Positions 7,621 through 13,845 of a stretch of DNA of 20,292 bases are shown piece by piece. The DNA is from Treponema sp. (lineage in GTDB: Bacteria; Spirochaetota; Spirochaetia; Treponematales; Treponemataceae). The notes under the pieces were generated by a model that saw only the letters and a program-made list of their open reading frames with translations, did no database searches and was not told the origin of the DNA. The stretch lies in NCBI GenBank assembly GCA_024400915.1, contig JAKSLX010000035.1, forward strand, positions 1 to 20,292, in the 5' to 3' direction. The position numbers were made by a program, and so were the translations under genes. Every line of letters begins with the position of its first letter. Within the stretch, counting starts at the first letter, position 1.

Positions 7621-8340
7621 AACATCCATTTGGTAAGTTCCCTTTCCTTTCCTTAGGATATCGATTTTTACTGACTCTTCTGCCCTGCAGGCCTTTCTAA
7701 GTTCACTTATGTAAGTATAGAGGGTCTGTTTGGAACTGTGGGAACAATCATCCCAAAGAGCTGCGCAAATTTCTTCCTCAGTAAGTTCTTTTCCCTTGTT
7801 CATGAGAAAATATTCAAATAAAAGTTTTCTGGATTTTGGAAGTTTGTGATTTACTGCAAATCGATCCAAGGCTTCTTTTTGTTTTTTTTCTGTTGCTGAA
7901 AGTAGTTTTTGTGGTGGGCAGATGCCGCATAGATAATTACTGAATTCGTGTTTATGGAAATAGGATTCTAAAAGTGCAAAGGCAGGTATTAAAAGTTCAA
8001 GTTTTCTTTCCCCAACATAGGGAAGCAGATAAGATTTATTTTTTACATACCAGTAGGCCGCCCTTGAATCCGGATCTGGGTATGGATCATTGAATACTAC
8101 AACCGGTACCGGATTATTACATCGGGCAATATATGTATAGGGATTAAACAGATCCATTTGGAAAGTCCTGACATCAATCATTACATACTCAATGTCTCCA
8201 GGTGGAGCCGTATCAATACTTGCATAAAATTGTCCCGGTTCCGTAAAGATAGTAACTTCACTGCTGGTTCGCTCCATGTAGCCAGCAAGCTCAACGCACA
8301 CATTCAGCTGTTCTTTTTTGGTGAGGATAAATACTGACAT
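7603..8340 (-). CDS. Atypical response-regulator-like protein with C-terminal winged helix
   Basis: 245 residues. The C-terminal part (about 165-240) looks like an OmpR/PhoB-type or related winged-helix DNA-binding domain: SRKLLFEYFLMNKGKELTEE, then CAALWDD, the recognition-helix region SKQTLYTYISELRKAC, and the wing ILRKGKGTYQM. The N-terminal part (1-120) has receiver-like alternation of strands and helices with D56 in MIDVR at the phospho-acceptor position. However, the acidic pair expected after the first strand is missing (FILTKKE), and no clear conserved Lys is seen. It may therefore be a pseudo-receiver that binds another signal. No sensor kinase gene is adjacent. The target is unknown; the gene is convergent with pncB and downstream of the kinase gene. 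Confidence 0.7.
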   Translation of the reverse strand: MSVFILTKKEQLNVCVELAGYMERTSSEVTIFTEPGQFYASIDTAPPGDIEYVMIDVRTFQMDLFNPYTYIARCNNPVPVVVFNDPYPDPDSRAAYWYVKNKSYLLPYVGERKLELLIPAFALLESYFHKHEFSNYLCGICPPQKLLSATEKKQKEALDRFAVNHKLPKSRKLLFEYFLMNKGKELTEEEICAALWDDCSHSSKQTLYTYISELRKACRAEESVKIDILRKGKGTYQMDVTASGC

Positions 8341-8483
8341 TAACTATTTTTAACTCCAGTTATTAAATAAGGAATTCCTAAAACAAAAGCCTTAGGAATC
8401 TCTATTATTAATATACAATACAACTGGAAATTTGACAAATTTTAAATATTAATACTTAAAAACACCTTGTAGCTACTAAAAAA
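8341..8483. other. Intergenic region between the kinase gene and the regulator gene
   Basis: Both flanking genes are on the minus strand. Two inverted repeats are visible: ATTCCTAA (8374-8381) with TTAGGAAT (8392-8399), a perfect 8-base stem with a 10-base loop that could end kinase transcription although the U-tract is poor; and TAACT/AGTTA (8351-8355 and 8358-8362), a small palindrome 10-20 bases before the regulator start that could be an operator. No convincing promoter was found. Confidence 0.35.
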
Positions 8484-10127
8484 TTATTGCTTCTTCCTCA
8501 TGCTACCGTTGATGAAAAGCTCATCCTGATACCAGTCTATTCTAAGGCTGAAATATTCATCAAAATAACCTTCATTTGTAATGAGGAATTTATAAACGGT
8601 TCCTGTAGTCAGCTTGGAAAAATCAACCTTCTTTACATCCACCCATTTATTGCCGCTAAGGATAAGAAAAGTAGACTTTTCAGTAATATCAGCCGAAGTT
8701 TCAGAATCCACAGCATTAAAATGAACGGAAAGATTTCTGCTGGCATTCCTTAAAAAATCAAGTTTAAGAACCTGACTTTCATAGCCAACGCTGATGCTCT
8801 TCCACCAGACATAAGGACCTTCTGCAATCTTGATTCTATATTCACCAGGTTTAAGGAAAACATCTTTTGCATAATATTCAACATTTTTGCTTCCTTCAGA
8901 ATTTTTCTTTGCAGAGAAGATTCTCCTTGTACCAGGAACTTCAGGAATTTCATCACCGTCATTAACAAAGAAAAATGCATGGGCAGGAATATCTGCTGCA
9001 GCACTGGCAGTGGCAGGCATCTGCATTGTAAGGGAAATCGGAGTATACCAGGAACGAAGGATAGTCCTGTGAATCAAACCTTCCTTCCAAGCGTAACCGG
9101 CAGCACAGAAAACAATACCTGCAGCAAAACCTGCAAGGGCAATACGCTTGATCTTTTTGTTCTTTTCTTCAAAGGTAGGAAACTTCATTGTCTTTGGAGA
9201 TATTATTGACTGGGCAAGAGCAACCCTGATAGCGTGGGCATCGTATCTTTTGAGATATTTTCTAACTTTTGCAATTACTGGTTCAATGGACTGAAATCTT
9301 TTTGCAGGATTAGGCCTCATCATCCTGTTAATAAGGGATGCAATTTCAGGCGGTACGCTTCTGTTTATTCTTCTAGGGGGAATGTAATTTCCTTTTTTGA
9401 TTTTTGCAACGGTAGAAGGAGCCATGTCACCGGCATAAGGTTTCGTACCCGTAACCATTTCGTAGAGCATTACGCCCAAAGAATATATGTCGGCCCTGGC
9501 ATCAACGGTACTTGAGTCAGTAAGCTGCTCGGGAGACATGTAGGCTGGAGTTCCAAGAGTTGAACCTGCCATGGTAATTGAAGAACCTGCAAGGGTTGTA
9601 TTTGAAACAGCAGTCTTATTCGATGCTGGAGAAGAAACTTCACTCTCCTTTTCATCGCTGGCAATACCAAAGTCTGCAAGCTTTATTTCTCCCCTTTTTG
9701 ACATGAGAATGTTTCCAGGCTTGATGTCACGATGAACGACTCCTTTTGCGTGGGCATTTTTTAATCCCAGGCAGGCATCCTGAAGAACAAGCATAGCCAA
9801 TTGAGGAGGAAGGACTGTCTGCTTTTCAATAAGGCGATCAAGAGACATTCCTTCAACATACTCAAGCACAATGTAGTTGGCACGGCCTTCTGTAAAATAA
9901 TCGAACATTCTAACAACATAAGGGCTGGAAAGATCACTGAGGATTCTAGCTTCCCTCTTGAATCTTTCTCTGATGGCAGCACCACCGTTTCTCAAGGTAA
10001 GTTTTTTTATGACAACCTTGCGCTTAAGTTCAGGATGAGTTGCAAGATAAACAGCACCCATACCCCCTGCCGCAATTTTAGTACAGTTCTTGTATTTTCC
10101 GATTGTTTCTGTCTCTGCTACTGCCAT
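8484..10127 (-). CDS. Transmembrane Ser/Thr protein kinase (Hanks-type, PknB-like)
   Basis: 547 residues. The kinase domain covers about 10-290: Gly-rich loop AAGGMGAVY (19-27), ATP-binding Lys K41 in VVIKK, catalytic HRDIKPGNI (132-140, D134), metal-binding D152-F-G, LGTPAYMSPEQ (191-201) and DARADIYSLGVMLYEM (209-224). One membrane helix (about 328-346, IALAGFAAGIVFCAAGYAW) separates it from an extracytoplasmic region of about 190 residues that resembles no sensor domain I recognise; no PASTA repeats are present. The activation segment is unusually long and Ser/Thr-rich (157-190), offering many autophosphorylation sites. It is the last gene of the FHA-phosphatase-kinase operon, with an AAGGGGA ribosome binding site before the ATG. 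Confidence 0.95.
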   Translation of the reverse strand: MAVAETETIGKYKNCTKIAAGGMGAVYLATHPELKRKVVIKKLTLRNGGAAIRERFKREARILSDLSSPYVVRMFDYFTEGRANYIVLEYVEGMSLDRLIEKQTVLPPQLAMLVLQDACLGLKNAHAKGVVHRDIKPGNILMSKRGEIKLADFGIASDEKESEVSSPASNKTAVSNTTLAGSSITMAGSTLGTPAYMSPEQLTDSSTVDARADIYSLGVMLYEMVTGTKPYAGDMAPSTVAKIKKGNYIPPRRINRSVPPEIASLINRMMRPNPAKRFQSIEPVIAKVRKYLKRYDAHAIRVALAQSIISPKTMKFPTFEEKNKKIKRIALAGFAAGIVFCAAGYAWKEGLIHRTILRSWYTPISLTMQMPATASAAADIPAHAFFFVNDGDEIPEVPGTRRIFSAKKNSEGSKNVEYYAKDVFLKPGEYRIKIAEGPYVWWKSISVGYESQVLKLDFLRNASRNLSVHFNAVDSETSADITEKSTFLILSGNKWVDVKKVDFSKLTTGTVYKFLITNEGYFDEYFSLRIDWYQDELFINGSMRKKQ

Positions 10128-10142
10128 ATTTTTCCCCTTTTA

Positions 10143-11165
10143 CTAAATTCCAATTACATCTTCATCAGGATTAAATTTGTTTCCCGGAACAACATAGGCC
10201 ACATTCATCTCATCAGGATTATGAAGCTGAAGATAGGCGCCTTTCTGCCTTAGGAAATAGTTTGCATCCTTAACAGGTCTGTGTCCGCCAAACCATAGGA
10301 CGCCGGAACATTTTGCCTTGCTATTCAGTTTCTTAAGATTTTTTTTGCAAGTGTTGTCAAAAACTTCATCATTACGGGTCCATGTAAGACCTTCAACAAC
10401 ATGAAGGTTTTTTTCTTCGTAACAGTTTATAACCTGATCACGACTATAGACTTCATAGGGTTCAGCATGGGAAACGCAGAAGGAAGAAAAAACGGCGCAC
10501 AAAGGAAGCGCTTTTTCCCACAGACTGATGAGGTGAAGCACGGCATCCCCGTAGACCTGACGGATAAAATCGCAGCACATCTGGCCTTCGCTGACAAATT
10601 TTCTGAAGGAATGGTTTCCATGTCCAGTTTCGTTTGTAACATTTTCATGGTTTCCCTTAAGGAAATGAAAGTACTCCGGAAATTGATTTTTAAGCATCAT
10701 GATGATCTGCCATACGGCGATGTTTTCCTTCATTTCCTCCTGCATGGAAGGCCCTGCATAAACATCCATCTGCCAGTCCTTAAAACTTTTAACCCATCTT
10801 TCATAGGCCCTTATTTCACCGTGAACCGCATCTCCAACGCAAATAACGGTAACCTTGCCTTCATTAAGGTTTTCCAAAACTGAACTATCAGAATTGATTT
10901 TTGAGTCCATCAATTTTAAAAGGAAATCAGCACGGCCGTGAATGTCAGGAACAATAATTACGGGAAGCTCGCTTGCCGTAAAATCAAGGAGTCCTCCTGA
11001 ATTGCCCCTCAGATTTAAAGGGCGGTAAGACGGATCTTCATTTTCAAGGACCGTAATAGCCCTGTCTAAAAAAAACTGAAATTCAGATTCTTTTGGAAAT
11101 GATTGAGATTCAACGATTTTTTGAAGCTGTTGTCTGAATAAAAGCAGCTGCTCTTCTGTAAGCAT
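10143..11165 (-). CDS. PPP-type metallophosphatase (calcineurin-like), putative protein phosphatase
   Basis: 340 residues. The PPP-family metal-binding motifs are in order: PDIHGR (73-78), GDAVHGE (111-117, in place of GDxVDRG), GNHEN (171-175), SHAEP (232-236) and GGHRPV near 294. These give the two-metal site of Ser/Thr protein phosphatases and bis(5'-nucleosyl)-tetraphosphatases. The 60-residue N-terminal helical region is not part of the catalytic core. Position directly between an FHA gene and a Ser/Thr kinase gene makes dephosphorylation of that kinase or its substrates the most economical role; most bacteria use a PP2C enzyme there. The ATG lies one base after the FHA stop, and the stop is 15 bases before the kinase ATG. 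Confidence 0.85.
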   Translation of the reverse strand: MLTEEQLLLFRQQLQKIVESQSFPKESEFQFFLDRAITVLENEDPSYRPLNLRGNSGGLLDFTASELPVIIVPDIHGRADFLLKLMDSKINSDSSVLENLNEGKVTVICVGDAVHGEIRAYERWVKSFKDWQMDVYAGPSMQEEMKENIAVWQIIMMLKNQFPEYFHFLKGNHENVTNETGHGNHSFRKFVSEGQMCCDFIRQVYGDAVLHLISLWEKALPLCAVFSSFCVSHAEPYEVYSRDQVINCYEEKNLHVVEGLTWTRNDEVFDNTCKKNLKKLNSKAKCSGVLWFGGHRPVKDANYFLRQKGAYLQLHNPDEMNVAYVVPGNKFNPDEDVIGI

Positions 11166-11166
11166 T

Positions 11167-11511
11167 TTAACCCATTATGAGGTTTGCAGAGCCGATGGTA
11201 AGCTTATCTCCTGCATTGAGTTTTACATACTTATCAGGAGGAATTCTACGGCCATTAAGGAAAGTTCCGTTGGTGCTGTTTTCATCTTTTACGAAATATG
11301 CGTCGCGAATTTTCTGAATTATGCAGTGATGGCGGCTGGCAAGCTTGGAATCAATGACAATATCATTGTCCTGCTCACGGCCCATTGTAATCTTTGCGGC
11401 AATCTGAATTTTTTTCTTATTGAAAACAAGATATGAAACCTGCTGTGACTCAGCAATCTTGTCTAAATGCTGTCCCAAAGGGCTTGAATTTATAATTGTT
11501 GTATCGTTCAT
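11167..11511 (-). CDS. Small FHA-domain protein
   Basis: 114 residues, little more than one FHA domain (about 24-112). FHA domains bind phosphothreonine peptides. The signature residues are present: MGREQDNDIVID (43-54), ASRHHC (58-63) and NSTNGTFLNG (78-87). The N-terminal 20 residues include TT at 4-5 and could be the kinase target, as in GarA-type proteins, but this is conjecture. It is the first gene of an operon with the phosphatase and kinase. The ATG has no Shine-Dalgarno sequence and lies 6 bases downstream of a -10 box. Confidence 0.93.
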   Translation of the reverse strand: MNDTTIINSSPLGQHLDKIAESQQVSYLVFNKKKIQIAAKITMGREQDNDIVIDSKLASRHHCIIQKIRDAYFVKDENSTNGTFLNGRRIPPDKYVKLNAGDKLTIGSANLIMG

Positions 11512-11517
11512 ATAATA

Positions 11518-11546
11518 ATTATAAGACCGTAATCCAAATATTACAA
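11518..11546 (-). promoter_or_regulatory. Promoter of the FHA-phosphatase-kinase operon
   Basis: Minus strand: TTGTAA (11541-11546), 17-base spacer, perfect TATAAT (11518-11523). Six bases separate the -10 box from the FHA start codon at 11511, which predicts a leaderless mRNA. Confidence 0.6.
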
Positions 11547-11565
11547 CTAAAAATACAGCTTCAGC

Positions 11566-12279
11566 ATGAACCTCCCCATTACCCTTGAAACAATAATGCC
11601 AAGTGATATTATTGAAACCATAATGAAACTATTTGAAGACCAAAAAGAAAAACACTTTATACTCATTACAACTGCCCTTTCATTTCTAATTTCCGTTCTT
11701 TACGTATGGAAAGGCCTTACCGAAGGTTTTTATCCCGGAACCCATGCCGTTATTTTCATGTCCTTCATCTATATCCCAGTAGTTTGGATTTTCAGAAGAC
11801 CGGGATTTGCAATATTCAACCTTGCATACGCTGCCGTTCTGGTATTCATAATTGCCTTCAACGACACTTACCTTTACAACAATTTTACAGGCCTCATTGC
11901 GGTATTTATCGTAATGATGGTTGCACCAAAATTAAAATGGGTTTCCCTTGCAACATATATTTTGGCCACAATAATCGCCTTTGCATTGAACGAAGAAAAC
12001 CTCTGTCATTTTTTTATCCACATAGCAAGGTGCGGATGGTTATTCCATATTTTCAATCATGTACTTTCATCAAAATACAAAAGGAACAAGCTGATTCTTT
12101 ATGACGACGAAAGGAAGATTCTTACAGAGTTAAGCAAGAACAGACTCCAAAAAGCCATAGAACTGGAAGGCTTTTCAGAATCCACAATATACCGCAGGAT
12201 AAAGGCAGCCATGAAACGCAACAATCTAACTAAAAAACAGCTGATTGAAGAATTCAAAAAAGAACAGACCGAAAACTGA
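11566..12279 (+). CDS. Polytopic membrane protein with C-terminal helix-turn-helix
   Basis: 237 residues; I do not recognise a named family. Hydrophobic segments lie near residues 31-48, 60-75, 81-98, 108-120, 126-141 and possibly 149-165. They are followed by a basic cytoplasmic tail (168-237). The tail contains a helix-turn-helix-like stretch, RLQKAIELEGFSESTIYRRI (193-212), and a basic helix running to residue 232. This arrangement suggests a one-component membrane-bound transcription regulator. The N-terminus may start at residue 11 or 20 instead, since no candidate has a convincing ribosome binding site. The gene is divergent from the FHA operon with a 54-base gap and lies 86 bases upstream of ferritin, so either could be its target. 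Confidence 0.65.
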   Translation: MNLPITLETIMPSDIIETIMKLFEDQKEKHFILITTALSFLISVLYVWKGLTEGFYPGTHAVIFMSFIYIPVVWIFRRPGFAIFNLAYAAVLVFIIAFNDTYLYNNFTGLIAVFIVMMVAPKLKWVSLATYILATIIAFALNEENLCHFFIHIARCGWLFHIFNHVLSSKYKRNKLILYDDERKILTELSKNRLQKAIELEGFSESTIYRRIKAAMKRNNLTKKQLIEEFKKEQTEN

Positions 12280-12296
12280 AGCTCTTTGACCGATTT

Positions 12297-12325
12297 CTGA
12301 CGGTTTGTCACTCGCTTTTTATATT
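12297..12325 (+). promoter_or_regulatory. Candidate promoter of ferritin-desulfoferrodoxin
   Basis: CTGACG (12297-12302), 17-base spacer, TATATT (12320-12325). The start point would be near 12332, placing nearly all of the leader inside the inverted repeat described separately. The -35 box is weak. Confidence 0.4.
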
Positions 12326-12328
12326 ATC

Positions 12329-12362
12329 TTATTCCTTGCAGGAGAAATTCTGCAAGGAGTAA
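12329..12362 (+). promoter_or_regulatory. Inverted repeat over the ferritin leader and ribosome binding site
   Basis: Left arm TTATTCCTTGCAG (12329-12341) pairs with right arm CTGCAAGGAGTAA (12350-12362) along 13 positions with a single T:G wobble; the loop is 8 bases. The Shine-Dalgarno sequence AAGGAG (12354-12359) is inside the right arm and the ATG is at 12366. As RNA it would hide the ribosome binding site; as DNA it could be an operator for an iron or peroxide regulator. Confidence 0.65.
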
Positions 12363-12365
12363 AAT

Positions 12366-12875
12366 ATGCTTTCAAAGAAAATGGTTTCACTTATAAGTGA
12401 ACAGATCAAGAATGAATTTGAATCCGCCTATCTCTACCTGATAATAGCGGATTATTTTCATTCACAGGGGTTATTCGGTTTTGCTAATTGGTACATTGTC
12501 CAGTCAAAAGAAGAAACAAAACACGCCATGATTTTTTACGACTACATTCATACCAACAATGAGAGGGTTCAATTCTACACCATAGAACCAAGCCGTAAAA
12601 TTTTTGACAATCCAAAGAAACCTCTTGAAGACAGTGTTGTTCACGAAGAATTCATAACCAGTTGCGTCAACCAGATTTACGAACTTGCTGAAAAAGAAAA
12701 GGATTACCGTACAAAAAAATTCCTCAACTGGTTTATTTCAGAACAACAGGAGGAAGAAGAAAACGCACATTCAAACCTTGAAAAGATGAATCTGTACGGT
12801 GGAAATCCTGCAGGCCTTTACCTGCTGGATAAAGAGATGGGCAATAGATGCTGCAGATATTCAAAAGGAGAGTAA
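12366..12875 (+). CDS. ftnA: Ferritin (non-haem, FtnA type)
   Basis: 169 residues, standard bacterial ferritin length. Ferritin oxidises Fe(II) at a di-iron centre and stores it as mineral inside a 24-subunit shell. Ferroxidase residues line up with Escherichia coli FtnA numbering without gaps: E17, E50, H53, E94, Q127 and E130. No haem-binding Met typical of bacterioferritin is evident. The C-terminus contains a Cys pair (RCCRYSKGE). AAGGAG at 12354-12359 is a strong ribosome binding site but lies within a hairpin. The superoxide reductase gene starts 3 bases after the stop, tying iron storage to superoxide defence. Confidence 0.95.
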   Translation: MLSKKMVSLISEQIKNEFESAYLYLIIADYFHSQGLFGFANWYIVQSKEETKHAMIFYDYIHTNNERVQFYTIEPSRKIFDNPKKPLEDSVVHEEFITSCVNQIYELAEKEKDYRTKKFLNWFISEQQEEEENAHSNLEKMNLYGGNPAGLYLLDKEMGNRCCRYSKGE

Positions 12876-12878
12876 ATT

Positions 12879-13268
12879 ATGGAAAAGCGTTCGGAACTCA
12901 AATTCTATTATTGCAAGCATTGCGGAAAAATCATTGCACTGGTTAATGATCCAGGAACTCCAACAATATGCTGTGGAGAAGTCATGCAGGAAATGAAACC
13001 AGGTACCCAGGATGCTTCGGTTGAAAAGCATGTTCCTGTTGTAAAAAAAGATGGATGTCATGCACTGGTTTCTGTGGGAGAAGTTCCACACCCAATGACC
13101 ACTGAACACTACATTGAATGGATTCTGCTGCATACCAGTGAAGGTTTGAGAAAAATAGATTTGACGCCTCAAGACAGGCCGGAAGCAGATTTCATGCTGA
13201 AACAGGATGAAGTTGTAATTTCGTCCTACGAGTACTGCTCAATCCATAAACTTTGGAAAGGTCATTAA
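12879..13268 (+). CDS. dfx: Desulfoferrodoxin (two-iron superoxide reductase)
   Basis: 129 residues. The enzyme reduces superoxide to hydrogen peroxide without releasing oxygen, typical of anaerobes. The N-terminal desulforedoxin-like domain has C12, C15, C31 and C32 for a rubredoxin-like iron centre. The catalytic domain has EKHVP (49-53) with H51, then H71 and H77 in the segment from VGEVPHPM to HYIEW, and C120 and H123 in YCSIHKLWKG, forming the His4-Cys site. It is thus the two-centre class, unlike the one-centre neelaredoxin of Treponema pallidum. The ribosome binding site AAGGAG (12865-12870) lies within the end of the ferritin gene, and the pair forms one operon. Confidence 0.95.
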   Translation: MEKRSELKFYYCKHCGKIIALVNDPGTPTICCGEVMQEMKPGTQDASVEKHVPVVKKDGCHALVSVGEVPHPMTTEHYIEWILLHTSEGLRKIDLTPQDRPEADFMLKQDEVVISSYEYCSIHKLWKGH

Positions 13269-13274
13269 AATAAC

Positions 13275-13303
13275 AAAAGCTGTCTTGCTTTGAGACAGCT
13301 TTT
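13275..13303. terminator. Terminator after desulfoferrodoxin
   Basis: Perfect 11-base arms AAAAGCTGTCT (13275-13285) and AGACAGCTTTT (13293-13303) around a 7-base loop, followed by ATTTT. The A-rich 5' side makes it potentially bidirectional. It starts 6 bases after the dfx stop. Confidence 0.85.
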
Positions 13304-13308
13304 ATTTT

Positions 13309-13404
13309 CGGGCAAAGGGGTCGGCACCTTCCATGGTGCCTTTTCCAAGCCTGCCGCACGCTCTTGCTACGGCCGTCTTGGCGCTCATCAGCTTCGAATC
13401 CCCC
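13309..13404. repeat. Structured GC-rich repeat module A
   Basis: It begins CGGGCAAAGGGG directly after a terminator and ends CTTCGAATCCCCC. It contains a hairpin with arms GGCACC (13323-13328) and GGTGCC (13335-13340), and a terminal stem CATCAG (13387-13392) with CTGATG (13404-13409). It shares its ends and internal landmarks with module B. Read on the minus strand the ends resemble a tRNA T-arm and acceptor end. No credible gene lies inside. Confidence 0.6.
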
Positions 13405-13434
13405 TGATGTTTTTTTGATATCTTTAAAAATATT

Positions 13435-13464
13435 AAAGCTGCTTAGTTTTTACTAAACAGCTTT
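13435..13464. terminator. Terminator hairpin, copy 1
   Basis: Arms AAAGCTGCTTAGT (13435-13447) and ACTAAACAGCTTT (13452-13464), 12 of 13 positions paired, followed by TGTTTTT. It is nearly identical to the hairpin at 13636-13665. Confidence 0.7.
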
Positions 13465-13471
13465 TGTTTTT

Positions 13472-13606
13472 CGGGCAAGGGGGCCCGCCCTCCTTTCGCA
13501 GACCTCCTGTCTGCTCTCTTCGGGCCGGCTTCATCTGCTGACGGCCACCTCCTGTGGCCTTTTCCTCCCACCTGGTCGGCGCAGATTACGCTTCGAATCC
13601 CCCCTG
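13472..13606. repeat. Structured GC-rich repeat module B
   Basis: It begins CGGGCAAGGGGG and ends CTTCGAATCCCCCCTG. Two perfect hairpins share the same loop CTCCT: arms GCAGAC/GTCTGC (13498-13514) and GGCCAC/GTGGCC (13543-13559). ATCTGC (13533-13538) pairs with GCAGAT (13581-13586) around the second hairpin. The GC content is far above its surroundings. Its ends align with module A and with the tRNA fragment at 13671-13712. Confidence 0.65.
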
Positions 13607-13635
13607 TTATTTTTCTATTATGCTTTAAAATTATT

Positions 13636-13665
13636 AAAGCTGCTTAGTTTTTACTAAACAGCTTT
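13636..13665. terminator. Terminator hairpin, copy 2 (downstream of the tRNA-Pro remnant)
   Basis: The same hairpin as at 13435-13464. Read on the minus strand it directly follows the tRNA 3' end, so it was probably the native terminator of that tRNA gene. The repeated block (terminator plus CGGGCAAGGGG) recurs with a period of 200-201 bases. Confidence 0.7.
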
Positions 13666-13670
13666 TGTTT

Positions 13671-13712
13671 TCGGGCAAGGGGGATTCGAACCCCCGACCT
13701 CCACGTCCCGAA
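13671..13712 (-). pseudogene. 3' half of tRNA-Pro(CGG); attachment-site remnant
   Basis: On the minus strand the sequence matches tRNA positions 32-73: anticodon loop TTCGGGA with anticodon CGG (13708-13710), 3' anticodon strand CGTGG, variable loop AGGTC, T-arm GGGGG-TTCGAAT-CCCCC, acceptor strand TTGCCCG and discriminator A. G72 implies the C1-G72 pair characteristic of tRNA-Pro. The D-arm and 5' anticodon strand are absent: upstream bases do not pair with CGTGG. This 42-base remnant is what a tRNA-targeting integrase leaves at the far end of an island. The intact gene should lie at the other island end. Confidence 0.8.
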
Positions 13713-13715
13713 CCG

Positions 13716-13764
13716 TATTCAACGGCATATAACTGGATTTAATTCTGTTTTATACCGTTGAATA
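13716..13764. repeat. Inverted repeat beside the tRNA remnant
   Basis: TATTCAACGG (13716-13725) and CCGTTGAATA (13755-13764) are perfect complements, and the inner flanks (CATATAA and TTTATA) pair with mismatches. It starts 3 bases beyond the tRNA break, on the island side. It may be part of the recombination site or a terminator for hsdR. Confidence 0.55.
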
Positions 13765-13845
13765 TACATTTTTAAGGACATTTCATCAAGTTTTATACTC
13801 TTTTATTAAAAAAGGTGACATTTTGGGTGATATTACAAACATCAT
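13765..13845. other. Short non-coding stretch between the attachment site and hsdR
   Basis: A+T-rich; holds two imperfect copies of a GGTGA(C/T)ATT unit (13814-13822 and 13827-13835). No gene, integrase or promoter is visible. Together with 13269-13764 this makes a gene-free block of 577 bases. Confidence 0.4.

Noticed and set aside
9801..10883. Two long plus-strand open frames (9801-10253 and 10401-10883)
   Set aside because: They are antisense to the kinase and phosphatase genes, which carry full sets of conserved motifs.
12861..13172. Minus-strand open frame antisense to desulfoferrodoxin
   Set aside because: The plus-strand superoxide reductase motifs are complete; the antisense frame has none.
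13309..13606. Possible short peptides in the GC-rich modules
   Set aside because: Open frames exist on the minus strand, but they run through the terminators, have no start with a convincing ribosome binding site in context, and the two modules are open in different frames.
13309..13606. CRISPR array
   Set aside because: Two large units with internal hairpins and unequal length; no short regular repeats with uniform spacers and no cas genes.
13671..13712. Functional tRNA-Pro gene
   Set aside because: The D-arm, 5' acceptor strand and 5' anticodon strand are missing; upstream bases do not pair with the 3' anticodon strand.
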